Assembly: GCF_009877435.1 (NCBI RefSeq)
Contig: NZ_WXEX01000010.1
Location: 78,930-142,929, forward strand
DNA from: Heliomicrobium gestii
Lineage (GTDB): Bacteria > Bacillota > Desulfitobacteriia > Heliobacteriales > Heliobacteriaceae
DNA length: 64,000 nt
Reading direction: 5' to 3'
Shown here piece by piece: positions 37,593 to 46,043 of the stretch. A program made the position numbers and the translations under genes. How positions within the stretch are numbered: position 1 is the first letter of the stretch; each line of letters opens with the position of its first letter. Below the pieces are notes generated by a model. That model was not told where the DNA came from, ran no database searches, and saw nothing but the letters and a program-made list of their open reading frames with translations.

Positions 37593-39164
37593 ATGACCAC
37601 CGCCTTGACCTACGGAACGTTAGTCCTATTGGCGGCGACACTGTTGAACCGCTTGCTTTCCTTTTATAACCAGATCGTTCTCATGAAATACATCGGCGCC
37701 GAAACGGTCGGTCTCTTCCAGATGATCTACCCTGTCTACATCTTATTGCTGGTGGCGGCCACCTTTGGCATCCCCGTGGCGTTGACCAAGAGGATCGCCG
37801 AAGAAGCCGCCTACAGTCGATGGGGCAATGTCCGGCAACTGATGCAGATCTCCCTCCTCCTGCTGGCGGCCGGCGGTACGTTGTTGACATTGGCGGCGCT
37901 ATTTTTCTCCCCCGCTCTCGTGGCTGATGATCGGGCGACGGCGGCGTTCTGGCCCCTCCTGCCCAGCATCCTGCTGATCTGTTTCGCTTCGGCCCTTCGT
38001 TCCTTCTGCCAGGGGATGCAGGAGATGATGCCCACGTCGATCGCCTCCTTTGCCGAACAAGTGGTGCGCATCGTCAGCGGCCTTTCCCTCGCCCTGGCGC
38101 TGCTGCCTCGAGGCGCCGGTTGGGCCGCGGCCGGCATGTCCTGGGGGATCACCCTTGGAGAACTCTGCGGTCTGCTCACCCTGCTCCTCCTCTCCAGCCC
38201 TCTCTTCTTCAGCCGCCTCAAGCTTTTTTGGGCGAACCGGCGCGCGCGCGCTACGATCGGCGCCGCCCAGGCGCTGCGTTCGCTCTGGCCGGTGGCCGCT
38301 CCCGTAGCCGCCTCCCGAATCGTTTCCTGTCTGATCATGGGGCTCGACGCCTACCTGATCCCGCGTGTCCTCCAGCAATCGGGCCTGACATCAGCAGAGG
38401 CGACAGTTGCCTTTGGCAGCCTCGTCGGCGGACTCGTTCCCCTGATCGCTATTCCCGCCGTATTTACGGCACCCCTCTCTGTCAGCCTTGTGCCTGGCAT
38501 TGCCGAGAGTTGGGCCCTTCGGCAAGAACGAACGGTGCGCTACCGCTCTGTCAAGGCCTTGCGTCTGACGGCGGTGATCGGCTGGCCGGCGGCGGTGCTG
38601 CTCGCCTTGATCGGCGACCGGTTTGCGGCGCTCTTTTTTGGGCTGGCCCACATGGGCGATACGCTGCATATCTTGGCCTGGGGCGCCCCCTTCCTCTACC
38701 TGCAAAGCACGACAAGCGGGATACTGCAAGGGTTGGGAATGGTCGTTTTTCCGCTCTTTGTGACTGTGGCCACATCGCTGCTTCGCATCGCTGTTTTTCT
38801 TTCTTTCGCCACATCGCCTTCTGTCGGCCTGGATGGCGTCGCCTTCGGCTTCACCTTGTCCAATGTCCTGGCCGCCTTGTTGCACCTGTACTGGTTTCAC
38901 CAGCGCCTCGGGCTTACGGGACGGGAACTGGCTTCTTTCCTGCTGCCGCTCCCCGCTGCCCTTGTGCTGGGCGCCGGCCTCTGGGTTGGCCTACCGGTCG
39001 TCGCATGCTTTGGATTGCAGGAGGCGATCGCCTTGGTGCCCGTGGTCACCCTTTCGACCATTCTCTACCTCGGCGCGTTGGCCGCTTACGGTGGACTGAC
39101 AGCGGCTGATCTGCGAACCTTTCCGGGGGGGAACCGACTGCTTGGTTGGATCCGTAAAAAATAA
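37593..39164 (+). CDS. spoVB: SpoVB-like polysaccharide flippase (MOP superfamily)
   Basis: Multi-pass membrane protein of 523 residues with about 14 hydrophobic helices, matching the stage V sporulation protein B/MurJ-like family of lipid-linked polysaccharide flippases. Diagnostic segments include NRLLSFYNQIVLMKYIGAETVGLFQMIYPVYILLLV and GIPVALTKRIAEEA. In Bacillus, spoVB is required for spore cortex synthesis; the same is inferred here, supported by an SASP gene next to it. Start ATG 37593 follows AGGAGGTGGACC. A GC-rich hairpin without a T-run follows the stop (39170-39198). Confidence 0.85.
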   Translation: MTTALTYGTLVLLAATLLNRLLSFYNQIVLMKYIGAETVGLFQMIYPVYILLLVAATFGIPVALTKRIAEEAAYSRWGNVRQLMQISLLLLAAGGTLLTLAALFFSPALVADDRATAAFWPLLPSILLICFASALRSFCQGMQEMMPTSIASFAEQVVRIVSGLSLALALLPRGAGWAAAGMSWGITLGELCGLLTLLLLSSPLFFSRLKLFWANRRARATIGAAQALRSLWPVAAPVAASRIVSCLIMGLDAYLIPRVLQQSGLTSAEATVAFGSLVGGLVPLIAIPAVFTAPLSVSLVPGIAESWALRQERTVRYRSVKALRLTAVIGWPAAVLLALIGDRFAALFFGLAHMGDTLHILAWGAPFLYLQSTTSGILQGLGMVVFPLFVTVATSLLRIAVFLSFATSPSVGLDGVAFGFTLSNVLAALLHLYWFHQRLGLTGRELASFLLPLPAALVLGAGLWVGLPVVACFGLQEAIALVPVVTLSTILYLGALAAYGGLTAADLRTFPGGNRLLGWIRKK

Positions 39165-39288
39165 GCAGGCGCCTGTAAAAGTGGAGGCGCCTGCATGACC
39201 AGCCGTTTTTCTGTTAAAAGCCCATGATCTGCCCGCTATAAAGGGCAAAGAGAGGACGATACTAGGGACACGGAGGAGGTGGTTCTCT

Positions 39289-39525
39289 GTGGCCCAATTT
39301 TTCCCAAGAGAGAAAATCTTTCCGGAGTCGGTGCGCGACACCTTTAAGTATGAGATCGCCGAAGAATTGGGACTGACGACGAAAATCCAAGACGGCTACT
39401 GGGGCGCCCTGACGGCCAGCGACTGCGGTCGCGTCGGCGGCAAGATCGGCGGCAGCATGGTAAAAGCCATGGTCCGCCGGGCTGAGGCGTTGCTGAGCCA
39501 GGATGGCAACCAGCCGTTGACGTAG
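39289..39525 (+). CDS. alpha/beta-type small acid-soluble spore protein
   Basis: DNA-protecting spore coat-free protein of 78 residues. The SASP signature FKYEIAEELGL is followed by GYWGALTASDCGRVGGKIGGSMVKAMV, matching the second conserved block that ends the DNA-binding helix. The GTG start at 39289 has GGAGGAGG upstream. SASPs of this type saturate DNA in dormant spores and are cleaved by the Gpr protease. It supports that the organism sporulates. A bidirectional terminator follows. Confidence 0.93.
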   Translation: MAQFFPREKIFPESVRDTFKYEIAEELGLTTKIQDGYWGALTASDCGRVGGKIGGSMVKAMVRRAEALLSQDGNQPLT

Positions 39526-39565
39526 CGACTGTCTGCCATAAGCAAAACCGGCTGGGAGTGATCAC

Positions 39566-39594
39566 AAAAAGGAAGGCTATGCCTTCCTTTTTGA
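39566..39594. terminator. bidirectional terminator between SASP gene and surE
   Basis: Perfect inverted repeat AAAAAGGAAGGC/GCCTTCCTTTTT; it includes the last codons of surE. Confidence 0.8.
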
Positions 39595-40380
39595 CTGATC
39601 CGGTTCATCAACGGGCGCTGTCTTTTGGCAGAGCCAATCAGACACCTCCTGGATCAAGGAGTAGTTGGTGAGATCAAAGTGGATCGGCGTCACCGAGATA
39701 GCGCCGGAATTGACGGCCTGGATATCGGTGCCTTCACCGGCATCGACATCATGAACCTCGCCGGCCATCCAGTAGTAGACACGACCGCGCGGATCGGTCC
39801 GCTTGTCAAAGATATTCTGATAACGCCGGCTTCCCAGTTTCGTCACCTCTATGCCGCCGATGCGTTCCCTGGGCAGATCGGGGACGTTGACATTGAGAAA
39901 GGTGTCCGGTGTCAGCCCCCGCGCCACCAGTTTTTCACAAAGCAGGCGGGTTGTTTCTGCGGCAACGGTGTAGTCAACAGTCTGCCAACCGGTGACCGAT
40001 ACAGCGATAGAGGGGATCCCGTAGATGACCCCTTCCATGGCCGCCGAAACGGTGCCCGAGTAGAGGACATCTGTTCCCAGATTGGGGCCTCGGTTGATGC
40101 CGGACACGACAATATGGGGCGGTTCTTCCATGAGTTCTTCCATCGCTAACTTCACACAGTCGGCCGGCGTGCCGTTCACAGCCCAACCGCGAACGCGGGG
40201 GTTGGCAAAGGTTAGTTTCTCGACGCGCAAGGGTTGGTGGACAGTGATACCGTGACCGGTAGCGCTCCGCTCTGTGTCAGGCGCGACCACAAAGATATCG
40301 GCCCAATCCTCGAAGACGCGCCACAAGGCATGAATGCCGGGCGCGTGAATCCCATCATCATTGGTCAGTAGAATGCGCAA
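39577..40380 (-). CDS. surE: 5'/3'-nucleotidase SurE
   Basis: Metal-dependent nucleoside monophosphatase of about 267 residues. The N-terminal signature RILLTNDDGIHAPGIHAL carries the metal-binding ND pair, followed by VVAPDTERSATGHGIT and VVSGINRGPNLGTDVLYSGTVSAAMEG. Start is TTG 40380, with GGAGG 8 bases upstream; the frame remains open further up but that extension is not family-like. Its 5' end overlaps a small Cys-containing ORF by 16 bases, suggesting translational coupling. Confidence 0.94.
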   Translation of the reverse strand: MRILLTNDDGIHAPGIHALWRVFEDWADIFVVAPDTERSATGHGITVHQPLRVEKLTFANPRVRGWAVNGTPADCVKLAMEELMEEPPHIVVSGINRGPNLGTDVLYSGTVSAAMEGVIYGIPSIAVSVTGWQTVDYTVAAETTRLLCEKLVARGLTPDTFLNVNVPDLPRERIGGIEVTKLGSRRYQNIFDKRTDPRGRVYYWMAGEVHDVDAGEGTDIQAVNSGAISVTPIHFDLTNYSLIQEVSDWLCQKTAPVDEPDQSKRKA

Positions 40381-40577
40381 CGTTTTTCCTCCAGTCGAGC
40401 GCCGCCCGAGCCGCCCTTTCCCGGACCGATCCAGAGACCGGTCCCGGGCGCCCAGGAATGAAAGGCACGGCACCGGGGACACCGCAGGATGTACCGCGAA
40501 TCTCGTGCCCATATGATTTCCCATTGGGACGGTTGCAAATCCAGGAAACAATTGATGCAAAGATCCAGGTCGATCAT
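40365..40577 (-). CDS. small four-Cys (zinc-ribbon-like) protein overlapping surE
   Basis: A 70-codon frame with ATG 40577 behind TTGGGGGA. Two Cys pairs (LCINC and RCPRC, about 28 residues apart) give a zinc-ribbon pattern, and the middle (QPSQWEIIWARDSRYILRCPRC) is protein-like. The last part is low-complexity and overlaps the surE start. No family is recognised; the tail may only be readable because of G+C-rich sequence. Treated as a probable small gene. Confidence 0.45.
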   Translation of the reverse strand: MIDLDLCINCFLDLQPSQWEIIWARDSRYILRCPRCRAFHSWAPGTGLWIGPGKGGSGGARLEEKRCAFY

Positions 40578-40624
40578 TGACCCATCCCCCAACGAGTTCC
40601 ATCAATGGAAAACTTTACTACATC

Positions 40625-41125
40625 CTATACCTCGTAGATGGAAATGGTCATGGTCTCCCCGTTTTTTCTCACCCCGAATAGCAAGCCCTTATCCTTTAGG
40701 GTGTCGTTCAGAAAATCAATGACAGCGAACAACTCGACGTTCGCAGGAACTTCTTTTGTCGCCAATGGCTCAAAAGCGTTGGAGCCGTCGGCAAAGGTCT
40801 CCGGTATGCCCACATACACCCAAGCATCCATCGGTTGCCCATCGATGACAAGATGGATCGATTTCCGAAAATACATCGGCCTGTCATCGTGGACGCCTTC
40901 GTATTCGTCGGTGCGCAGCAGGTCCTCATCGGTAAGGTCGCTCCAGACCACGCCCTCCACCTCCCCGTCGGAAACGGGCAGGATGTAGGGATAGCCATAG
41001 GCGGAGGGACAAGACTGGTAACCGGTCAGGACGGCCGGACGAGCAACACCGGCGCTGTGTTCCAGCAATCCTTCCAAGGTGTCGCGGTCTGTCAGCGTGC
41101 CATATGTAAAGAGCCTATGAACCAT
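40625..41125 (-). CDS. gamma-glutamylcyclotransferase-family protein
   Basis: AIG2-like protein of 166 residues. The family entry motif RLFTYGTLTDRDTLEGLL is at residues 3-20, and the catalytic Glu is likely in DEYEGV. Enzymes of this family release pyroglutamate from gamma-glutamyl peptides, but many members have unknown substrates. The tail from about residue 130 is divergent. It lies 26 bases upstream of folE in the opposite order of transcription flow, i.e. directly downstream of folE on the minus strand. Confidence 0.85.
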   Translation of the reverse strand: MVHRLFTYGTLTDRDTLEGLLEHSAGVARPAVLTGYQSCPSAYGYPYILPVSDGEVEGVVWSDLTDEDLLRTDEYEGVHDDRPMYFRKSIHLVIDGQPMDAWVYVGIPETFADGSNAFEPLATKEVPANVELFAVIDFLNDTLKDKGLLFGVRKNGETMTISIYEV

Positions 41126-41150
41126 CGGATCCCTCCTGGTCTAACCATCA

Positions 41151-41723
41151 TTACGGAAGGGTTCGAGAGCCGCGGATCAGGGAAATCGCTTCACTGCGTG
41201 TGGCCGGGCGGTTGCGGAAGATGCCTCGTACGGCTGAAGTGACGGTGCGGGATCCAGGTTTTTTGACACCCCGCATGGTCATGCACATGTGTTCCGCTTC
41301 GATGACGACCAGCACGCCCTGAGGGTCCAACTTGTCCACAATCGCGTCAGCCACCTGGGCGGTGAGCCGCTCCTGCAGTTGAGGGCGTTTAGCATAGCCT
41401 TCCACCAAGCGGGCCAACTTGCTCAAGCCTGTGATCACGCCGGAGCGGGGAATGTAGGCCACATGGGCCACACCGTAAAAAGGCAGGAGATGGTGTTCGC
41501 AAACGGAGTACAAGGGGATGTCCTTGACCAATACCATCTCTTCATGCTCTTCCGTAAAGATCACTTCCAGATGGCGTTTCGGATCCTCTTCCAGCCCGCC
41601 CAGGATCTCCTGGTACATACGGGCCACGCGCCGTGGCGTATCGACGAGCCCTTCCCGTTGCGGATCTTCGCCGATGGCCTCCAAAATCATGTGGACAGCC
41701 TTTTCGATTTTTACTAAATCCAT
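41151..41723 (-). CDS. folE: GTP cyclohydrolase I (FolE type)
   Basis: Converts GTP to 7,8-dihydroneopterin triphosphate for tetrahydrofolate and for queuosine precursors. The zinc site [20 protein letters not shown], the substrate loop [21 protein letters not shown] and [19 protein letters not shown] are intact in 190 residues. ATG 41723 has AGGTG six bases upstream; a GTG nine bases earlier is the alternative. It lies 18 bases after queE and DUF366 on the same strand, which points to deazapurine rather than folate synthesis as its context. Confidence 0.96.
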   Translation of the reverse strand: MDLVKIEKAVHMILEAIGEDPQREGLVDTPRRVARMYQEILGGLEEDPKRHLEVIFTEEHEEMVLVKDIPLYSVCEHHLLPFYGVAHVAYIPRSGVITGLSKLARLVEGYAKRPQLQERLTAQVADAIVDKLDPQGVLVVIEAEHMCMTMRGVKKPGSRTVTSAVRGIFRNRPATRSEAISLIRGSRTLP

Positions 41724-41740
41724 GCGTTTCACCTGCTATT

Positions 41741-42469
41741 CTATAAAATTCCCAAAATCGGATGGGCCTGCGGAATGATGCGCACATCCCGATGAATCGC
41801 TAGCGCCGCTGCTTGCAGATCGTGCAAATGACCGGGAATCGCGAGGGGTAAGCCTGTTTTTCCAGTCACCGGCTGCAAAATCAGGGGAAAGTGTGGGGCT
41901 TCTTCTGCGATGATCTGGGCGGCTCGTTGCACCGTATCGCCTTCTGTCGACGGGGTGATGACGATTTTGACATAGCCCTGTTTCCGGGAGGCGACACTCA
42001 GAAAGGGACGATGCACGTCCAAATGGTTGTCCAGGGGCGTCTTTAAGTCCATGCTAACATAGTCCAATTTGTCGATGATGCGACCCAATGATTCGGGCAA
42101 TGTGCCGTTCGTTTCCAGATAGAGTGGAGGTCGCTCGTCGCCCAGCAATGGGATCAACTGCTGGATAAATTCGACATGCAACAACGGTTCTCCTCCGGTC
42201 AGACTGATGGAATGGACTGTTGGGCTATTTCGGAGGTATTTCGCCACTTGCTCCGGTGTAACCGGATTTGCCCAGAGGTCAAAAACACCACGGCCCGGTT
42301 CTTTTTCGATCCGGCAAGCCGTAGGTCGCGGGCCCCGACTCCCCAGGGTATCACAATAGGAACAGCAGAGATTGCAGCCGAAAAAGCGCAAAAAGACTTG
42401 CCGGCAACCGATCCAGGGTCCTTCGCCCTGAGCGGATACCATGATTTCAACGAGATCGGCCGTAGGCAA
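41741..42469 (-). CDS. queE: 7-carboxy-7-deazaguanine synthase QueE
   Basis: Radical-SAM enzyme of about 242 residues that forms the 7-carboxy-7-deazaguanine ring for preQ0/queuosine. The entry motif VSAQGEGPWIGCRQVFLRFFGC is followed by the cluster motif, here CNLCCSYCDT (C-x3-C-x2-C), and TGGEPLLH. The start is uncertain: TTG 42469, 42481 and 42505 are possible, and 42469 best fits the family N-terminus. It overlaps the end of the DUF366 gene by 4 to 35 bases. Confidence 0.92.
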   Translation of the reverse strand: MPTADLVEIMVSAQGEGPWIGCRQVFLRFFGCNLCCSYCDTLGSRGPRPTACRIEKEPGRGVFDLWANPVTPEQVAKYLRNSPTVHSISLTGGEPLLHVEFIQQLIPLLGDERPPLYLETNGTLPESLGRIIDKLDYVSMDLKTPLDNHLDVHRPFLSVASRKQGYVKIVITPSTEGDTVQRAAQIIAEEAPHFPLILQPVTGKTGLPLAIPGHLHDLQAAALAIHRDVRIIPQAHPILGIL

Positions 42470-42473
42470 TGAA

Positions 42474-43034
42474 TTATTCAACTCCTCGAACTTTGCAGCG
42501 AGCAAGATAGATGTCAGTTACTTCGGCGGAATATTGATTCATCAACCGGCGGGCAAATCCCTCGGGGTCTTTCTCCCCGATCTGTCCCAGTGAGGCTGTC
42601 GGCACGGGGGTTCCTTCTGTGCGCAGATTCAACCCAACATGGATCAAGGTGGATACGGGCGAACGGGTGGCGATGGAAACGGACAGCTTTTTTTCCCGCC
42701 AGTAGAGGTCGTCGCCGCGGCGGATCAAGGCGCCCCCGCAGACCTCTTCCAGATCCTCCTTGATCATGGCCATGAACAGTCGCTGCCGATAGATCGTCTT
42801 CTCCAGATCCATGTCGAAATGTTCGATAATAAAGTGCAGCATTTCTGGGCTGTAGATGCTGTCACCGACGAGAACGTCTTCCAGATCGACCATTTTGTCC
42901 AGGCCGACTTTACAGGGTCCCCGGAAAGCGACGATGCTGTCCCCCATGATGTGAAAATGACGGTATGTCCACAGGGAGCGTAGTTGTGTTCCATCGTAGG
43001 TCGTCGGTTCTGGATGATAGTATGTCTTCAGCAC
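42474..43034 (-). CDS. DUF366 family protein
   Basis: Protein of 186 residues of the DUF366/COG2029 family, recognised from LRSLWTYRHFHIMGDSIVAFRGPC, MVDLEDV and the ending YSAEVTDIYLARCKVRG. The function of DUF366 is not known to me. Co-location with folE and queE suggests a deazapurine role, but it has none of the QueD zinc-binding His motifs, so it is not simply queD. ATG at 43034 follows GGAGAGGAG about 9 bases upstream. Confidence 0.85.
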   Translation of the reverse strand: MLKTYYHPEPTTYDGTQLRSLWTYRHFHIMGDSIVAFRGPCKVGLDKMVDLEDVLVGDSIYSPEMLHFIIEHFDMDLEKTIYRQRLFMAMIKEDLEEVCGGALIRRGDDLYWREKKLSVSIATRSPVSTLIHVGLNLRTEGTPVPTASLGQIGEKDPEGFARRLMNQYSAEVTDIYLARCKVRGVE

Positions 43035-43174
43035 CGGGCACTACTCCTCTCCTTTTTCCCCGTTTTTTCATTTTATCACCGAATGGACAGGCCGAAAACC
43101 ACCTTTGAGCAGGAGAAGGGGTCCCTCCCCCGAATAAAACGAACAAAGAGGATGCGCGAAGGAGAGAACCATCC

Positions 43175-44218
43175 ATGAACGCTGATGCATTTTTTACCCA
43201 ACGGAAAACCTGCCCAGTCTGTGGCCACGAGTTTGTGGCCACTCGGATTCGAAGCTCCTTCATCCGGGTCAAGGAACGGATGCCTGACTTCCGAACGATC
43301 TTTGAAGGGATCAATCCCCTGCATTATCAGGTCTTCGTCTGCCCAGCCTGCCAGTATGCGGCTTTAGAAAACCGCTTCGATCAGGTCGGCAATGATCGGC
43401 TGCAACTCCGCCGGGGCCTTCTCGACGCCTTCAGCGCCGAACCTGATTTTTCCGGTACCCGGACGGCGGAGACCGCTTTGCGCAGCTTTGAGTTGGCTTT
43501 ACGCACCGCCCAGATCGGAGGAGCGCCGGCCAGTTTGCAAGCGCCGCTGAACTTACGGGCCGCCTGGATCGCCCGGGAGATGAGGTGGGACGATGTGGAC
43601 CGCAAGTACACAGAAGCAGCGCTGCGACTCTACGAAGCCGCCTTCGGCGATGATCGCAACGCAAAGACGAGCGCGGTCACCCTCATGTACCTGATTGGGG
43701 AACTGCACCGGCAACTCGGTCAACAGGCCGACGCTGTTCGCTGGTTGGCCAGAGCCGCCATGCATCCTGATGTAAAAAAAGAACCGGAGATTGAACGCCT
43801 GGTTCGGCAGCAATGGTCTCGGGCGAGGGAAGAAAACAAGGCTGGCGATCATGAAATTAGAACGGATCCAGCCGAGAACGGGGCAATGATCGCTTCTATC
43901 GACGGGGACGCAGCGGAGCCGGCTCCTGATCAACCGGCGGCGTCTCCCCAACAGAACGTAGACTTCTCGAGCCGAAAACGACTAGGGCCGAAGATCCGTT
44001 TCACCGTCACCCTCTACGAAGATGAAATCGACTGGTTGAAACGGCTCAGCTCCGTTCCCTATGCAGAAAGCAAGCTCTTTATGGACAAGGAGTCGGTGTT
44101 GCGGGCGCTGTTGGACGCGGCTATGGAAACATGGCCGGAGGTGCGCGGCTTTTCCGATGAAGCAGGGCTGCGCCAGAAATTTATCGAAGCGATGCAAACG
44201 AAGAAACCAGGGAGTTAA
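43175..44218 (+). CDS. DUF2225 domain-containing protein
   Basis: Protein of 347 residues. The N-terminus has a zinc-ribbon (CPVCGHEF) and a second pair (CPACQYA) typical of DUF2225, followed by a helical TPR-like region (about residues 100-220). After an acidic linker the last 80 residues form a helical segment (IRFTVTLYEDEIDWLKRL) that resembles a small ribbon-helix or plasmid-type domain. It ends 4 bases into the convergent fur-like gene. Function unknown; DUF2225 is common in clostridia. Confidence 0.88.
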   Translation: MNADAFFTQRKTCPVCGHEFVATRIRSSFIRVKERMPDFRTIFEGINPLHYQVFVCPACQYAALENRFDQVGNDRLQLRRGLLDAFSAEPDFSGTRTAETALRSFELALRTAQIGGAPASLQAPLNLRAAWIAREMRWDDVDRKYTEAALRLYEAAFGDDRNAKTSAVTLMYLIGELHRQLGQQADAVRWLARAAMHPDVKKEPEIERLVRQQWSRAREENKAGDHEIRTDPAENGAMIASIDGDAAEPAPDQPAASPQQNVDFSSRKRLGPKIRFTVTLYEDEIDWLKRLSSVPYAESKLFMDKESVLRALLDAAMETWPEVRGFSDEAGLRQKFIEAMQTKKPGS

Positions 44219-44697
44219 TCCCTGGTTTCTGCTTGTTGGCATTCCTTGCAGACGCCGAAGAACTTCAGTTGATGGTCGACAATGCGAAATTGGTTGCGTC
44301 GCTGGATGGCCTGTTCGAGTGAGTCGAGCAGGTCGTCCTCAAATTCCAACACCTTGGCGCACCGGGTACAGATCAGATGATGATGGTGGTGGGCTTCTTT
44401 GGTGGCCAGTTCTTAGCGGAGACGACCGTCACCGAAGTCGATCTTTTGCAGGATATCGATCTCGGCGAGCAGTTCCAGCGTCCGGTAGACCGTAGCCAAC
44501 CCGATCTCCGGATGCTGCTGCTTGACAATGCCGTAAAGATCCTCAGCACTCAGATGAGCGTCATCACCCTTTAAGAGAGCGCGAAGGATCGTCTTGCGCT
44601 GAGGTGTAAGCTTGTATTCCTTTTGATGGAGCCGTTCGCACAAATCCTGGAAGCGGTCCAATGCCGGGCCCCCTACTCCAATACTCTTTCTTTTCAT
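44215..44697 (-). pseudogene. Fur-family metalloregulator interrupted by an in-frame TAA
   Basis: The frame codes for a complete Fur-family protein of about 160 codons but has a TAA at 44415-44413. Upstream: EYKLTPQRKTILRALLKG, LSAEDLYGIVKQQHPEIGLATVYRTLELL and IDFGDGRLR. Directly downstream in the same frame: ELATKEAHHHHHLICTRCAKVLEFEDDLL and GVCKECQQAE, carrying the His cluster and both Cys pairs for zinc. The usual residue at the stop is Tyr or similar (GRSRYEL in relatives), so one base change explains it. Either a genuine pseudogene, a sequencing error, or a truncated 94-residue DNA-binding form. Codons on both sides look unselected-decay-free, implying a recent event. Confidence 0.85.
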
Positions 44698-44727
44698 TAT
44701 AATCGCCCTGGAAAAGTGCTGTCAAAC

Positions 44728-45414
44728 TCAAAACTTCAGCCGGTAGAGCACCGTCAGTTGGAGGTGGGCCTCCGATTCGGCCTGGTCGATGGAGACGACA
44801 TCGCCCAGTTCCCGCCCCATGCCTGCGGCGATGGCCTTGGCCTTGCGATTGGCGTCTTCGAGAGCTGCCTTGACGGCCTGTTTTTGAACATCACCGTTGC
44901 CGTCGTAGAGCGGCGCCATTTTGATGATCTGATTGGCGCCGTTAGCCAGCGCGGCCGCCAGCACCGCTTCCCGTTGTTCCGCCGGGACACGGTTGATCTC
45001 GATGGTGGAGGCTGCGACAAACCCCTGTGGAGATCGGGCGCCGGCGCCAGACCATTGGGGCGTCAACTGCTGGTCAAGACGATTGATGTTGTCCGGAGAA
45101 AAGCCGACATCGGCTAAACTGCCGAGCAATTTATCAAGGGCCCGGTTCATGGCTTGTTCCGCTTCGGTCGATGTGCGTCCTCCCTGCTGAACGGCCAAGG
45201 TCAGGCGCCACTGATCTGTCGGCAGGTCGGCTGTTCCCGTCACCTTGATGTGAACATCGCGGGGATCGACGGCGATCGCCGAGTCAAGGGGCGGCGCCGG
45301 GACTCGGTGGGTGGAAAGGTAAAAGGCAGTCAGCACGATGATGCTGAAAAAAATAAGGGCGATTTTATTAGCGGTCGAGCGGTTATTCGTGGCGATCAGT
45401 CCTCCTCTGTCGTT
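44728..45414 (-). CDS. SIMPL (DUF541) domain protein, membrane-anchored
   Basis: Protein of about 228 residues with one N-terminal helix (IALIFFSIIVLTAFYL) and an exported SIMPL domain (VTGTADLPTDQWRLTLAVQQ, AEQAMNRALDKLLGSLADVGF, AALEDANRKAKAIAAGMGRELG). SIMPL proteins are periplasmic/extracellular with poorly known functions, sometimes in oxidative stress. The start is TTG 45414 with AGGACGAG upstream; a strong GAGGAGG lies 15 bases inside with no standard codon after it, so the start is uncertain. Confidence 0.85.
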   Translation of the reverse strand, partial: NDRGGLIATNNRSTANKIALIFFSIIVLTAFYLSTHRVPAPPLDSAIAVDPRDVHIKVTGTADLPTDQWRLTLAVQQGGRTSTEAEQAMNRALDKLLGSLADVGFSPDNINRLDQQLTPQWSGAGARSPQGFVAASTIEINRVPAEQREAVLAAALANGANQIIKMAPLYDGNGDVQKQAVKAALEDANRKAKAIAAGMGRELGDVVSIDQAESEAHLQLTVLYRLKF

Positions 45415-45472
45415 CAATCTCGTCCTAAACGGTAGCGCCAGTGAATAAAGTGGTGGCAAGGAGGTGGAACCC

Positions 45473-45862
45473 ATGGCAGAACAACAGGAACCGGCAACCC
45501 TGTCGGCAACGCCCGTTTTGGTCGGAACGGGCTACGCCCTGGCGGCGTCGCTGGGCGTTTCTGTATTGCTTGTCCTTTTTTTCTTCTTTACCAGCTTGTC
45601 CGAGCGATACATCATGCCCGTTGTCCATAGCGCCTACGGACTCTGCGCCTTGGGCGCCGGCTGGGTGGCCGCCCGCAGGGCTGGCGCCAGGGGATTGATT
45701 TACGGTTTGCTGGCAGGGTTGAGCTTTTTTGTCTTCACCATCGTTGTCGGTTATTTTGTGCCCGCCCCCGTATTCCCGATGACAACCTGGTGGAAAAAAA
45801 TGCTCTTCGCCCTTGCCGGCGGTTCCGCCGGCGGCATCGCCGGGATCGCCTGGAAAGAATGA
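45473..45862 (+). CDS. TIGR04086 family membrane protein
   Basis: Small membrane protein of 129 residues with four hydrophobic helices: LVGTGYALAASLGVSVLLVLFFFFTSL, VVHSAYGLCALGAGWVAARRAG, LIYGLLAGLSFFVFTIVVGYFV and MLFALAGGSAGGIAGIAW. The GWVAARRAGARGLIYG hairpin is the signature of the TIGR04086/YndM-like family common in clostridia. ATG 45473 follows AAGGAGGTGG. Role unknown. It is divergent from the SIMPL gene and ends before a bidirectional hairpin. Confidence 0.85.
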   Translation: MAEQQEPATLSATPVLVGTGYALAASLGVSVLLVLFFFFTSLSERYIMPVVHSAYGLCALGAGWVAARRAGARGLIYGLLAGLSFFVFTIVVGYFVPAPVFPMTTWWKKMLFALAGGSAGGIAGIAWKE

Positions 45863-45891
45863 GCATCCTCCGTCATATTATCACAGGGGCG

Positions 45892-45936
45892 ATAAAAAGC
45901 CAACGGGAAGAGGCCTGCCTCTCCCCGCTGCTTTTT
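45892..45936. terminator. bidirectional terminator
   Basis: Long interrupted stem AAAAAGC-CGGG-AGAGGC with its complement GCCTCT-CCCG-GCTTTTT, flanked by A-run and T-run. It overlaps the spoVM stop codon. Confidence 0.7.
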
Positions 45937-46000
45937 ACCCCCACACCTTCAAAAGCAATGTCCGCAAAAAACCGGGCAGCCGGACGAAGTAGATCCGCAT
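45935..46000 (-). CDS. spoVM: SpoVM-like spore coat anchor peptide
   Basis: A 21-residue ORF, ATG at 46000 behind AAGGGGTGA. The peptide begins MRIYFVRLPGFLRTLLLK, which aligns with B. subtilis SpoVM (MKFYTIKLPKFLGGIV) including Pro9 and the Leu/Phe-rich amphipathic helix. SpoVM marks the convex forespore membrane and recruits SpoIVA for coat assembly. At 21 residues it is five shorter than the Bacillus form. It is convergent with the TIGR04086 gene and lies 43 bases downstream of the PlsY-like gene on the same strand. Confidence 0.85.
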   Translation of the reverse strand: MRIYFVRLPGFLRTLLLKVWG

Positions 46001-46043
46001 GATGGTTTTCACCCCTTCTAACGCTCGCCTCTCTCGTTCCTCC

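Noticed and set aside
39170..39198. GC-rich inverted repeat after the spoVB-like gene
   Set aside because: Strong stem but no T-run, so not called as a terminator.
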